From positions 42,810 to 106,809 of the forward strand of contig NW_023365707.1 of assembly GCF_000003815.2 (NCBI RefSeq): DNA of 64,000 nt. The letters run 5' to 3'. This DNA comes from Branchiostoma floridae (taxonomy: Eukaryota > Chordata > Leptocardii > Amphioxiformes > Branchiostomatidae). Positions 10,561 to 51,905 of the stretch are shown piece after piece. Positions within the stretch are counted from its first letter, which is position 1; every line of letters starts with the position of its first letter. Both the position numbers and the translations under genes were made by a program. The notes under the pieces are model-generated. The model worked only from the letters and a program-made list of their open reading frames with translations, ran no database searches and was not told where the DNA came from.

Positions 10561-12072
10561 ATAAAATTATATAAAATTATTGTTATTGTTTAGCACGGTG
10601 GCTAATAAAGATTGTATTATTAGGGGAGGGGGGCTGATTCACGATTTTATTTTTCAACATCAACTAAGGCTCTTTATGGGGGAAAGGCAGTTTTATGAGA
10701 ACCTTATCCCATGTTGAAAGTCGCAAATTAGCGCTCCACAAAAATAAACGTCGCCACTCAAGAAGTCTGCGAAGGAGGCTACGTCAGGAGGACTGAAAAC
10801 AAGGACTGAAAATGACAAAGCCAATAAAAGAAAACGAAAGTTCCTTTCTATTCCAAACGTCCAGGTTGTATATCTGAGGAAATCGAAGGTTTATTCTTTT
10901 ATTGTGTTATTACTATGGACCAAAAGCTGGCGCGTACAGCTTTCCAAAAGTTGGAAAACAGATCGAAATGACACCTTTTCATGTATTGTGCGAAACATTC
11001 GCACTGTCTAAAAAAATTGAAAAGGCACATTTTGATGAATCGTTTTAGAAAACTGGTCGTCTAAAAATTGGAATAGAGATCGAAAATCTTTTCTCTTTCG
11101 GCGCCAGGTTTTCTAAATTCTAAGAGTAAGATCGAAGATGTATTCTTGTGTTTTGTTGCTCAGTTTTGTTTGCTCGCATGAAAAGCCTTTCAAGTGGCAC
11201 AGCCTGTAGGTCGATGGCTAAGCTTGTTTTTGCAAAGATCATCTGATGAAATATTGGCTTTTAGCATCTGTTGCTGACAACTAAAGAACAGTTATTACGA
11301 AAACTACACCCTGTTTCGTAAAACGTATCAAACACCGTTTTTTACCTTTGCAAAAATGTTGTGTTTAATGGTAACTAACTGGTAGTATTTTTGTATGTTG
11401 GTTTGATGTGGTTGAACACTATGATCATGCTGTATATGGATGGGAATTCTCATGAAATTTGGTACGTCGTTAGATATTGGCACATCAAAAATATGTTAAG
11501 GCTTCGTGTCCCCTGGCGGTTTTCCTGGGTACTGTTGTAGAACTCACGTTTTTTTTTTATTCAGTCATAATTCACCACTCTGAAGAAACTCCTAGCGGAA
11601 TGTTGCAGTACAGCAGCTACTAAACAGCTGTCCGGTTCATTACTTCCGGGAGTGCGCAGTTAGGGTGCGCAGTAGGGTGCTGCTGCCATTTTGGATTTTT
11701 GTTAGCTACGAAGTGGGAAGAGGTGAAAGAGACATGAGGAGGAGATAGCGGACTTCCTTAACGACTAAGACGTCTTCCAAGACATCAGTGCATTCCTAGA
11801 CAAACATGGGACCTTCTTCTAGACATTTGAAGCGGTGATGAGAAATTTACAACGATTTGGAGGGCAGTTTCGAATCGTCGGGATGCAAATATTTAGCGGG
11901 TTATTTTAACCCGGACGTTGAAACAGCTGTTGTTGTTATTGTTGTTTTCTCCATGTCCGGGTCTTCAACAACAACTTCAAGACATCGGACTGGCTGAGAA
12001 GGTTTCTTAAGGTTCCGTCTTGAGGATTTAAATATTTGGGGACGAGAGTTGGTGTGAGCGGGCCAGAGCACC
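10561..12072 (+). promoter_or_regulatory. Argonaute upstream region and 5' UTR
   Basis: There is no coding sequence. The last 400 bp contain 'gccattttgg' and purine-rich text typical of a TATA-less 5' UTR and lead into the context accatgtttcc. A start-site region near 11640-11700 is an inference from base composition only. Confidence 0.35.
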
Positions 12073-41495
<29,423 letters not shown>

Positions 41496-41811
41496 CCATG
41501 GTGACTGTTACCTGGCGATCCAAATAGCCAGCTGTACCTCAACTGAAGAATTTCCCGCCTCCTGTCTTTCATATCAGGCCGTTTTGTTACCATGGAGACC
41601 AGCCAAATATTTAAAAACTTACAAAGTGTGAAGACTGAAGAGAAAAATTACGAGACTTTCCAGAACGCTCGCGAAGAAACACCAAGTCTTTCAGCGGTGA
41701 CTGTAGCGACAACTGTGTCGCTAACGGAGAATGGATTTTTATGGCGTGTTGTTTGAAGAAGCAAGTTTTTGTCAGTAGAAAATTAATGTGATAGACTAGT
41801 AGAGTTGTTAA
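41496..41811 (+). other. AGO 3' UTR, proximal part
   Basis: Non-coding sequence after the TAA. It is probably transcribed and is cut by the transposon inserted at 41812. The 3' UTR may resume after 48724; there is no decisive polyadenylation signal before the insertion. Confidence 0.5.
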
Positions 41812-41914
41812 AGGAAAGCATCAGAAAATCTTCAATTCATTATTTTCCAGTAGTTTACTCATTAAAAAGTTGATTTACGTCAATTTTAACATTAATCCGC
41901 CCAATATGACCCTG

Positions 41915-43240
41915 TAGACACGTTTGAACTTCGCGCTCTCCTCCTCTCCCCGCCGCGCTGGCCGATGACGTAATGGCCTCGTTCTGATTGCCTGCGCGCT
42001 GACGTCACAAATCAGAATTGAAACTTCTGGCCATGCCAGCCATTTTGCTCGGTGAACCTCGGTCCCTTCGGCGGGAAATCACACCACCATTCTGGAAGCC
42101 AGTCCGTTGTTGTTGACAATTAACTTCGTGGACCTGTAAGTCGCGTTGTGAGCTGTCTACGAAGCCACAGTCCCCGGGAGACTGAACGTGAATTAGCTTG
42201 TCTGCAGCGGGTGAACCGCGCGGCGACGGGACGAAATCAAAACAATGGTGGTGGGGGAGGTTCACGCACCGTGCCATTCTGGACTATTACAAGAGCGAGT
42301 TCGGGTCAGTTCTTACCTTCTCCTTTCCGAACAGCACAGTGATAATTACACGTAAGCTTCCACGAATTTTGGTTGAATTCACAGTTGTAGACCTCGTTTG
42401 TTCTACTGACAACATACCCTTGATCGCTACATATCGAACAACCCCCTTTTCGCGCCGAAACAGATAGCACCGCAACTTGTACAGATCGTGCGAGTTACGC
42501 CTCGCCTCTCACTTTATTTTCTGTTTCTCGCGTAAATTATCTGGACTGGGCGGTTTTGCAATCATGTAGCTTTGGCGGAGATTGCTGGGGGTTCATTCAA
42601 AACAAATCACGGACTCTGAAACGAAGCCGACATTTCGCGCCATTCACAATGCCGGCCTGTGTTGTATGTAAAAACAACAAATTTATGCTGTATGTATGTT
42701 TCGGCGCGGAAGGGGGATCGTTCGATATGTAGCGATCAAGGGTATGTTGTCAGAGAATGATGTTTTTAAATGTCCCTGCCAGTTGGACAATTGTGAATTC
42801 AACCAAAATTCGTGGAAGCTTACGTGTAATTATCCCTGTGCTGTCCGGAAAGGAGAAGGTAAGAACTGACCCGAACTCGCTCTTGTAATAGTCCAGAATG
42901 GCACGGTGCGTGAACCTCCCCCACCACCATTGTTTTGATTTCGTTCCGTCGCCGCGCGGTTCACACGCAGGCAAGCTTATTCATGTTCAGTCTCCCGGGG
43001 ACTATGGCTCACAATGCGACTTACAGGTCCACGAAAGTAATTTTCAATGACAACAAACTGAACTCCAGAATGGCGGGGTGACTTTTTACCGCTGAGAGGA
43101 CCGAGGTTCACCGAGCAAAATGGCTGGCTAGAAGTTTCGGATCCGTGACGTCATACAATCTCAGACGATCAGAACGAGGCCATTACGTCATCGGCCAGCG
43201 CGGCGGGGAGAGGAGGAGAGCGCGAAGTTCAAACGTGTCT
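41915..43240. mobile_element. 1.3-kb foldback element nested in the ISL2EU-like left end
   Basis: The two arms are about 540 bp long (about 41917-42466 and 42694-43238). They mirror one another: agacacgtttgaacttcgcg against cgcgaagttcaaacgtgtct at the outer edge, and ctgacaacatacccttgatc against gatcaagggtatgttgtcag near the loop. The loop is about 230 bp. Comparison with the intact right end of the host transposon (near 48620) shows the foldback inserted within its 'gaccct/attctcggc' sequence. Confidence 0.9.
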
Positions 43241-43342
43241 ATTCTCGGCTTTCACGTGACGTCACGGGGCTTCCAAATATGGGCATCCGCCATCTTTGTG
43301 CTCCATTTCTGGGAACGCGGACTGCACCATCAAGCAAAGACA

Positions 43343-43368
43343 ATGGAGCCAGAAGTTCAGTTTTATTG
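43343..43368 (+). other. Possible first coding exon of the ISL2EU YqaJ gene
   Basis: ATG GAG CCA GAA GTT CAG TTT TAT is followed directly by a consensus donor, g/gtaagtt. It lies where a transposon 5' exon would be expected. The assignment is inferred from position only. Confidence 0.35.
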
Positions 43369-43806
43369 GTAAGTTTTGCTTCTTTATGATAAATCATACA
43401 GCTATATTGGTGCTTGTATTGAACGGAGAATATTGCTATGGTGTTTGAGAGTCAATATCTGTTAGTTGACTTGCATATACCAGTTTTGAACGGATAAATG
43501 GACGGGTAGCCGGGCGGGGGCGGGGTTTGTTTACGTTTCGGTTTCGTCACGGCTTGGGTAACACTTTCGGTTAGGTATTTACTTACTCCTGTCGAGGAGG
43601 TTAAATAGAATCTCCTTGCTCCTGTCGGTTGTAAGTCCAGTAAGAATTACTCGTGATGGCATGTAATCACTGTGGATGAAAAAAAACGGAACTTTGACGG
43701 CATAATTTGAGAGTTAGTTTTCCAGCGTCGAAGTTGGGTGGGGGACCGGACGGGGGTTACGTTAGCGTTAATTTACGTATTCGCAAATGTCTCTTTTTGT
43801 AGAAAG

Positions 43807-43906
43807 NNNNNNNNNNNNNNNNNNNNNNNNNNNNNNNNNNNNNNNNNNNNNNNNNNNNNNNNNNNNNNNNNNNNNNNNNNNNNNNNNNNNNNNNNNNNNN
43901 NNNNNN
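43807..43906. other. Assembly gap (100 N)
   Basis: A run of 100 N inside the ISL2EU-like element. Confidence 0.99.
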
Positions 43907-44449
43907 TGTGGACAGAAATGTAATTTTTTCATGGTTATTTTTAATAGTTAGCTTGTTAACCATACCATCGGGGCGCTCGCCGTGATCTCTTCGGCGCCTT
44001 AGGGGTAGCCGGCCCGCCCAGTTATTAGCGCAGGCCGGGGGAGTTTTTACGGGGTTGGGTTGGATTTCGTCGCACCCGAAAACACAAGCAGGTCGGTGCC
44101 TCAGCACCCTGGATGCCGACTAGCGGGTAATGGTGACCAAGCTAAGAATAGTAAGATCAGTGATATTTTGTAGGGCATTTAAAGTAAAGTTCAATGTGCC
44201 TTCTGGATCCCATGACTGTATGTGAACTATTTTTAGCATTTATATTGTGTAAAGTGATGTTTAGTCTGTCATTCTAATGAAACTTCCTGTATCCCTGTGC
44301 TTTAGGTGCTGAGTAATTGTCCCAGCTATCAAGATGTTGCTGTCCACCCATACCAAGAATGTACCTAGTCCAGTGCTGGCTTGCACACAGGTGAAGTGTA
44401 CTAGTACCTGGATTCTGCCCACGTATAAATATATATTAAGGAAGTCCCA

Positions 44450-45157
44450 TATGCAAGAGTGAGAGACACTGACTTTACATCAGGAAAGAAACTGAAAGAA
44501 CAGCTTGACAAGAAGATTGATTCCTTCAATCCCACATCACATGTGACTGTCAACACAACACAAGTACACACGAGAGTAATCTGACAACTCAGGACAAGAC
44601 TACAGTACCACAGAACAACACCCCTACTGCTCAGGACAAGGTTACAGTACCACAGAACAACACCCCTATTGCTCAGGACAAGACTAGTAAGACAGTACCA
44701 CAGAACAACACCCCTACTGCTCAGGACAAGGTTACAGTACCACAGAACAACACCCCAACTGCTCAGGACAAGGTACAGTCCCAGAAGCAACACCCCTACT
44801 GCTCAGGACAAGACTAGTAAGACAGTACCACAGAACAACACCCCTACTGCTCAGGACAAGGTTACTGTACCACAGAACAACACCCCAACTGCTCAGGACA
44901 AGGTTACAGTACCACAGAACAACACCCCTACTGCTCAGGACAAGGTTACAGTACCACAGAACAACACCCCTACTACTCAGGACAAGGTTACAGTACCACA
45001 GAACAACACCCCTACTGCTCAGGACAAGGTTACAGTACCACAGAACAACACCCCTACTGCTCAGGACAAGGTTACAGTACCACAGAACAACACCCCTACT
45101 ACTCAGGACAAGGTTACAGTACCACAGAACAACACCCCTACTGCTCAAGAGATGTAA
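44450..45157 (+). pseudogene. Coding remnant with 42-bp / 14-residue tandem repeat
   Basis: The sequence encodes VRDTDFTSGKKLKEQLDKKI and then a stop at about 44580. An array of 42-bp units follows, reading QDKVTVPQNNTPTA (about 12 copies, with two partial or shifted units near 44680 and 44770). The array stays open in one frame from 44819 to the N gap. Because 42 is a multiple of three, the repeats could be translated as a low-complexity linker of the transposon protein, but upstream frame breaks argue that this copy is dead. Confidence 0.6.
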
Positions 45158-45257
45158 NNNNNNNNNNNNNNNNNNNNNNNNNNNNNNNNNNNNNNNNNNN
45201 NNNNNNNNNNNNNNNNNNNNNNNNNNNNNNNNNNNNNNNNNNNNNNNNNNNNNNNNN
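45158..45257. other. Assembly gap (100 N)
   Basis: A run of 100 N between the 14-residue repeat array and the YqaJ-like segment. Confidence 0.99.
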
Positions 45258-45298
45258 GTGCAAAGTTAAAGTAGTGGCACTAAGTTTGATTCCTCCAT

Positions 45299-45851
45299 AT
45301 GCAGGTGAGTTTGCCAAGTCAAGACATCCCTGTTGTGTCGGATTTGTTCGATCCAAACAATCTCGACCTCCAGCACCATGAACTCCTGCACAAATGTTTA
45401 GATGTTAATGTTGACATGTCAGATAGTCATATCAAAACTGTTGAAAAAAACACAAGGACACAAGCTAAAGGTCCTGGCTTTTTCCGCCACAGAGCAGGGC
45501 GTATAGGAGCATCTGTTAGTGGGGCAGTGTATCACAGCAACCTAGCACAGCCTCCTCAGTCAATAGTTAAGGCTATATGCTAATCACACCTGTATAAGGT
45601 AGACACAAGGGCCACAACTAGGTATCACGTATGTAAGTAAGATGGAAGAGGCTGCCATCAAAGTGTATGAGACATGCATGAAGCCCAACCATGTCAACTT
45701 CCAGGTTAAGAAGTGCAGTCTCTTCATATGTAAAGAACACCCTTACCTCCATGCTACCCCCGACTTTCTTGTATCATGTGATTGCTGTGGGATGGGATGT
45801 GGGGAGAGGAAATGTCTGATTTCTGTACTTGACGGTAGCTTTGACAAGTGA
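45299..45851 (+). pseudogene. YqaJ-like nuclease fragment of the transposon
   Basis: The frame 45299-45583 contains FFRHRAGRIGASVSGAVYHS and PPQSIVKAIC. After a stop and a short frame break, 45642-45851 continues with [40 protein letters not shown] and CCG...CGERKCLIS. This order (R-x-G-x-I-T/G-A-S; HP-L-x-A-x-PD; E-x-K-C) matches the YqaJ exonuclease fold, in which PD and E-x-K are catalytic. Both are recognisable here. A stop and a truncated C terminus mark it as a pseudogene unless unseen introns repair it. Confidence 0.75.
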
Positions 45852-46469
45852 TGTCCATAACAAGAGTTCATGTCTGGAAAAGGTAATTGGGGTATTTAAC
45901 TTAAAGAGAGCCCACAACTACTACCATCATGTTCAGCAGCAATTGTTTGTTTTAACAGAGAGGAAATAGGTATTGTGATTTTGTAGTATCTGCATGGGAC
46001 CAGAATGGGAATGCCCACTAATAGTCTGTGACAGAATCAAACCTGACCCAGAACACTCAAAGATGGTTCTGTTCAAACTGCAAGCATTCTGGAGGATTTG
46101 CATTCTACCACTCTGAGATTCTCGGCCGCTGGAACACAAGGAAAATTTGATGTGCCAGTGAAGGTCCCCGACTCAAATGCAATCTGTCTTTGACGGGAAC
46201 AGATGAGTCAAGATGATGTCACATGTAGCAATTCTGATTGCCCATATGGTAGGTTCAATCGGGCTTGTTTGGGACTAGGTGAGGTTTCTCTGCTTACCCT
46301 GCACTGCCAGCCATAGAGCAGGACCTTTTTTTTCTGCAAAACTTCTCCCACTGCAAATGTTGCCATTGGTTTTACATGTTTGATGTGTAAGATGCTCCTA
46401 TACGCCCTGCCACTTGTTATCCTGTGATTTTATAAATCTGTCAACTGTAACATTATAAGAATAGTATAA

Positions 46470-47610
46470 CATAAGCTGTGTAACTACACTGACTAGCTAG
46501 ATTTCCTTTATATAAATTTGTCAGTTGTATTACTGTGTAACTACACTGACGTAACTAAACTGACTAGCTAGAGCTAATATTTTCTTTATAAATTTGTCAT
46601 CTGTATTACTGTGTAACTACACTGGCTAGAACTTATTTATTCTCAAGTCTGCCAACTGTATTACTAGTACTGTGTAACTACACTGACTAGCTAGAGCATA
46701 TTTCTTTTATATAAATTTGTCAGTTGTATTACTGACTAAACTGACTAGCTAGAGCTAATATTTTCTTTATAAATTTGTCATCTGTATTACTGTGTAACTT
46801 CACTGGCTAGAACTTATTTATTCTCAAGTCTGCCAACTGTATTACTAGTACTGTGTAACTACACTGACTAGCTAGAGCATATTTCTTTTATTACTAGTAC
46901 TGTGTAACTACACTGACTAGCTAGAGCATATTTCTTTTATATAAATTTGTCAGTTGTATTACTGTGTAACTAAACTGACTAGCTAGAGCTAATATTTTCT
47001 TTATAAATTTGTCATCTGTATTACTGTGTAACTACACTGGCTAGAACTTATTTATTCTCAAGTCAGCCAACTGTATTACTAGTACTGTGTAACTACACTG
47101 ACTAGCTAGACCATATTTCTTTTATATAAATTTTTCATCTGTATTACTGTGTAACTACACTGGCTAGAACTTATTTATTCTCAAGTCTGCCAACTGTATT
47201 ACTAGTACTGTGTAACTACACTGACTAGCTAGAGCATATTTCTTTTATATAAATTTTTCATCTGTATTATTGTGTAACTACACTGGCTAGAACTTATTTA
47301 TTCTCAAGTCTGCCAACTGTATTACTAGTACTGTGTAACTACACTGACTAGCTAGAGCATATTTCTTTTATATAAATTTTTCATCTGTATTATTGTGTAA
47401 CTACACTGTGGCTAGAACTTATTTATTCTCAAGTCTGCCAACTGTATTACTAGTACTGTGTAACTACACTGACTAGCTAGAGCATATTTTCTTTATAAAT
47501 TTGTCAGTTGTATTACTGTCTAACCACACTGACTGGCTAGAACCTATTTTATTCTCAAATCTGCCAGTGGCATTACAGTGTAACTACACCAGCTAGAACT
47601 TATTTTGAAA
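46470..47610. repeat. Satellite-like tandem array, about 60-bp subunits
   Basis: Two alternating related subunits form a higher-order unit of about 120 bp, repeated about nine times. One is 'tgtgtaactacactgactagctagagcatatttctttta...'; the other is '...actggctagaacttatttattctcaagtctgccaactg'. The array lies inside the ISL2EU-like element between the YqaJ and THAP remnants. Confidence 0.93.
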
Positions 47611-47944
47611 GACATTATGATTAGAGTTGCCAGATACTGACATTGATTTTGTACTGTTTGCCATTCTACTAGTTTGCTGTAATTTCTTGATGTCAGCAGT
47701 TAACACATAGATGCTTAACATTAGTGTCCTAAGTATCTACCATTGAATAAACTGTTTTCTTGTCTTCAAACAAATATTGAGTCTTGCAAAAATTGTACTG
47801 AGTAAACCTTTTATTCATCACAGGTCCATATACATGCCATAGCACACACAGCAGCCAAATCATCTCATTGATACTAGTATAAAGTAGTGTTCAACCAGGC
47901 AGTATTATTTTTTGCTCAACATTCAAGTATTTTCTTACCAAACC

Positions 47945-48582
47945 TCACCAAGCAGGAAGTAATTGCTTGCTGCTAAACACATACGGCAACTCAGTTGTCT
48001 GTGTTTCAGCCGGCACTGGCTCCTCACTTGATATCGCTAAGTTAGCCATTTCCACGTCTAGCGGCACATCTTCAACTTTGGTCAAATCGATATCTTGCAA
48101 ACGGTACCCAGTAGGATTTTGCGGTGTCCTCTTTGCTGCAGCCTCTACCCGTTGTTCAGCGACTCGCTTTGTGCGCTCTTTAGCCCGTTCAGCCCTCTCT
48201 TCTGCCGTCTTCTGTAGGTTTTCCTTTGTCCCTTCTTCTATGTAGTCTTTCCTTCCAAGGTTGAGAGTGGGAACCCAGTCAACATTGTGTCTATCCCATA
48301 CAGGGACAGCATTCCCAGAAACAAAATGACGACCACATACCCGCTCGGTTTCAAGAATGTTTTTCGTTGTCGTGTCTCCGCGGCTGATCGCCGAAATCCA
48401 CAACCTCCGGCGTTCTTGAGTGAGCTTCTCGTGTTCCACTCCTTAACTACTTTAGGTACAGAAAAAAAATGAAATCTTCTCCCTGTCTTTTCCATCGGTT
48501 CTCGATCCACAGCCGACAAAGAACCATCGCTAGAACCGGCGTAGGGGACGCTACGCATGGTCACAAAGATGGCGGATAGCAA
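47945..48582 (-). pseudogene. THAP-domain protein fragment, frameshifted
   Basis: Frame one (48582-48430) reads toward [13 protein letters not shown]. Frame two (48439-47945) reads [29 protein letters not shown] and WVPTLNLG. Together these follow the THAP order: basic/aromatic FHxFP-like, W, C-x2-H-F, then a proline-containing end. A one-base frame change in the A/T-rich stretch near 48470 separates them, and the usual N-terminal Cys pair is not visible. The C-terminal part is a Glu/Arg/Ala-rich helical segment. It is probably the DNA-binding part of the ISL2EU transposase or accessory protein. Confidence 0.7.
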
Positions 48583-49805
48583 CCGTTGCTAAGGTCAGAT
48601 CACGTGACTGAAAGCCGAGAATAGGGTCATATTAGGCGGATCAATGTAAAAATTGACGTACATCAACTTTTTAATGAGTAAACTACTGGAAAATAAAGAA
48701 TTGAAAATTTTCTGATGCTATCCTTTAAAGCTGTACATGTCTGTATATCTACAGCGCAAAGCGGTCACCAAACAAATTTTCACAGATCTGAGGAAGAAAA
48801 TCTACAGATTGAATATTGTTATAATCGTGTGTTAAGAAGTGAAAACTGCTTTTAGGAATCGGGTGATTTTGTTTTAGCTAGTGTCTGCCTGGAGCTGATG
48901 GTTGTTGTTTGAGCCATGCATGTTTGTACCTTGAGGGGTTTTTGTATACTGCAATCAAGAATTTTATTTATGTTTTAAGACATGGAACGTTCTTTTAAAA
49001 GAAACCCAGCAAGACTAGTGCTGGGAGAAGATGGTGCATCGTTATATTATTGTGTTTGAGTTTGCAATGCTACCCTTACCTCAAACCTGCACCTGGCACC
49101 TGCGCTATGATGGTTTGTTTAAGCTAGGAACTTTCTGAAACAACCGAGTGTTGTTGGCACGTTGAGTGAGACATATGGGCACACTGTTGTCATTGAGTGA
49201 GCCAGTGCTGCATCAACACCATCATAACAACAGTTAACAGGCAAAAGAGGTCGTGGTAGACCAAGGAACTCTTGGAACTTCCAGAGGAGTGTGTAGAGAA
49301 GGCTAACTAGGTTGAAGCCACTTTACAGAGCTGCTTGGAAGCGTGGTGTGAAGACTGCTGCCCACCTGTGTCAGGACCCCGCAGCAGTATAATCAAATAC
49401 TGGATACTTCCCTTCTGCTACATTCACAAAAGGCTTAGTAGGCAGTAACGTGCATCTACTACCTACCTACCTAGTTCCTTGGCCTTCTGGTCGTTAGGGG
49501 GGACAACAAGGTAGACATGAAGATGGAGAGTTGTCTGCAGGCCCGTCTGTCTACCAGTCTACTGCGTCTACAATACTTTCCAAACAGAACATTCCGGACT
49601 CCTTCGAGATTCCCAGCTGATAGATTCCCAATGCTCCATACCACAGACAGGAAAAAACAGGACCAACCCAGCTTCACCTCAGGAATCTGCATGTACAAAC
49701 CCGCTGCAACATCTCATAGGGAATTGGGGGGAGTGTTTGGTTAAAGCAGTCAGTTATAGATACAGTTAATAAGTTACTGTAGCTGTATTCTGCCGAGCAC
49801 ACATA

Positions 49806-49980
49806 CAGTCAAACCTGGTCTCAAAAACCACTCAAAGGACTGATAAAGAATGATTGGTGGCTGGGGGTGGTTGCTCCAAAGAAGAGGATGATCTTAAAAG
49901 ATACCAAATTGGACGGGAATGTTTGATGTGACCTATGACCGGTGGTGGTTTGCTGTGATTTTTCTGGCCAGGTTTGACTG
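49806..49980. mobile_element. 175-bp mariner-like MITE with TA duplication
   Basis: The left end cagtcaaacctgg pairs with ccaggtttgactg at the right end. TA flanks both sides. Internal 'ccactcaaagg' / 'ggtggtttg' segments partly pair. Related ends occur near 10376 and 39659. TA plus CAGT termini fit the Tc1/mariner group. Confidence 0.88.
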
Positions 49981-50967
49981 TATTACTGCTGTGTTAAATA
50001 CTCCCTGTGACAGTAGCTTGTGGAGCTTGAATGTTTTTAAGAAACTGTCTAGTGATTTATTGTTCTGAAGAAATATTTTGGCACCAAATTTGACTTTGAT
50101 GGTTAAAAGCCTTTTGTGATATAGAAAACAGCTTATTGTACACAAAAATGCTGGAACAAATTCTTGACAGTATTTATTGAAGAATTGATATAACTTTAAA
50201 GACTCACTACAGCCATGCATGATTCTCCAGACTTGTGCAAAAAAAGTGTGAAATATTCCAATGGAGAGTGGAACAAGTATGTACAACAAGGAGCTGCTAT
50301 TTATGTTTTTTTGTTTTGTTTTTTTAACATGAAGAAAATGTCCGCTGTACAAGTTAGGGTCCAAACATTAGAGGCAGCTTCTCTTGCTTTTGAAAAAAAA
50401 ATTTTCTCTAGATCTGCTCGAGTTGGTGTTTAGATATTGCATCGAAGCTGCAGAATTTGATGTTACGGTAAAGATATTTTAGAGCGTATGAAAAATATGG
50501 CTTTGAGTAACCAAAAAATAGTTTTAACCTACCAAATGGCATCGCATGGACAAATAGTGCATGTATGGTACACTTTTTACTTGGAACATATCATGATAGA
50601 GTCACTAAGTGTTTATGACAGAAATGCATGACTTTATGCTGTTGCAGTTTGAGGATATTTATTTGGATGGATGTTTGTTTGTTTGTTTGTTGTGTGTCCA
50701 AAACTCAGCGTATCAAGGGCTGCTCTACCACTACAGAATAAGACAGTTAACACATGTACATGGCCACATCAATGCATTTCTTGGTTCTGAGACTTTAGAG
50801 GTAAAATACAAAGTAGCAAACAAAATCATGAAATATGGGCTGGGAGGAAAACACTTGAATATGTCTATATTTATTCCCTGAAACTGTGTGTACCATAAAG
50901 GTACAGACTTTCCCTCAGAGTCTGTTTTCTTGAATGTCGATCTTCCAGTTTAAAAAGCATTTTTGAA

Positions 50968-51001
50968 GTCTAAGAACCAGGAAATTACATTGGTGTGGCA
51001 T
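50968..51001. mobile_element. Solo end of the 'ggccacaccaattt' MITE
   Basis: The text aaccaggaaattacattggt and gtggcat matches the right TIR of the element at 23143-23512. No left end is recognisable nearby. Confidence 0.5.
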
Positions 51002-51749
51002 ACATGTACGATACACTGGTCATTTTAAATTGAAAAATAACCAGTGAAATCTCCTGAATAGATGTATAGTAAATAAATTCCATGTCAAACAAAGTTATGT
51101 CATATGAAAATACATATTAGTGTATACAAATTTAGAGCAAATGCTGCTCTTCTAAATGAATTAACTGTACATTCAGTATTGTGTACGTTAGGCTTTTGAA
51201 TATCATGCCTTTACAAAATGTACTTGGCTTTAGTACAGCTAAGGTGGTTTTAACAATTCACTGGAAAATATTCTCAAGTTAAAGTGACCAGTGTTACAAA
51301 TGTATATGAGAACACTTGCAGTGTATATTGTACATGTCAGTATATGCTTTTGTACCAATGTGTATAGCTAGCTTGGAAGAAATATGTTTTCACACAGTGA
51401 GTTACATGCCATGGCATGTACATCTGTGTATGTAATATCAGTGGCAGAAAACCTTATCTGCAACAGAAAACAGTATCATTCACTCCAAACACATTAGAGT
51501 TGGACTTTTGATGATACTTAATCAAATACCATAATCAAATTGAGATCCACCTCTTTAGCACTTCAGCAGTGGTTTGTTTATCTTCTTAAATCCCTCAAAA
51601 TTGTCAGAAAAACTTGGTTAGTCCAATTCTATTTCATGCTTGGAGTAAAGTTTAGTTCTTTGCCATCAATGCTAAGTTAAATGTGGTGCTGCTAGTTGGA
51701 TTCAAGTCACATGACCACCAGCCTATCATAACTGAATCAGTAGTTGCAG

Positions 51750-51905
51750 TAGGTATTTGATTGGCTGGTGGTCACATGGTGTATACATGCAGCTCTGCAG
51801 GATGTGCATGTATAAATACTGAGCTCTCATTGGTGAATGGACCAGCTTTTGTGGCTTCTCATTGGCTGATTGTTAAAAAGGCTGAATCATGATTGGCCAG
51901 CAGCA
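51750..51905. promoter_or_regulatory. Cluster of inverted CCAAT (ATTGG) motifs
   Basis: Four ATTGG pentamers occur within about 150 bp (near 51760, 51829, 51860 and 51893), three in the context attgg(c/t)(t/c)g. This could be an NF-Y-bound element or simply a decayed repeat. No gene start is recognised next to it. Confidence 0.3.

Larger units (their letters stand above)
41812..48724. mobile_element. 6.9-kb ISL2EU-like DNA transposon (decayed) with THAP and YqaJ remnants
   Basis: The termini are inverted repeats of about 105 bp. The left starts aggaaagcatcagaaaat and the right ends attttctgatgctatcct. Both continue with matching 'ttttccagtagtttactcat' and 'aatatgaccct' text. TTAA flanks each end, but it is palindromic and may be part of the TIR. 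The plus strand carries pieces of a YqaJ-type nuclease ORF and the minus strand a THAP-type DNA-binding ORF. That combination is characteristic of the ISL2EU/IS4EU branch. No transposase core is visible; it may be deleted or lost in the two N gaps. It is inserted just downstream of the AGO stop codon. Confidence 0.8.

Noticed and set aside
41812-41930. TTAA flanks as evidence for a piggyBac element
   Set aside because: TTAA is palindromic and could be part of the inverted repeat; the THAP and YqaJ remnants fit ISL2EU better.
44401-45148. Minus-strand ORF with VLSSRGVVLWYCN repeats
   Set aside because: Antisense of the 42-bp repeat; the plus-strand reading is linked to transposon coding sequence and is preferred.
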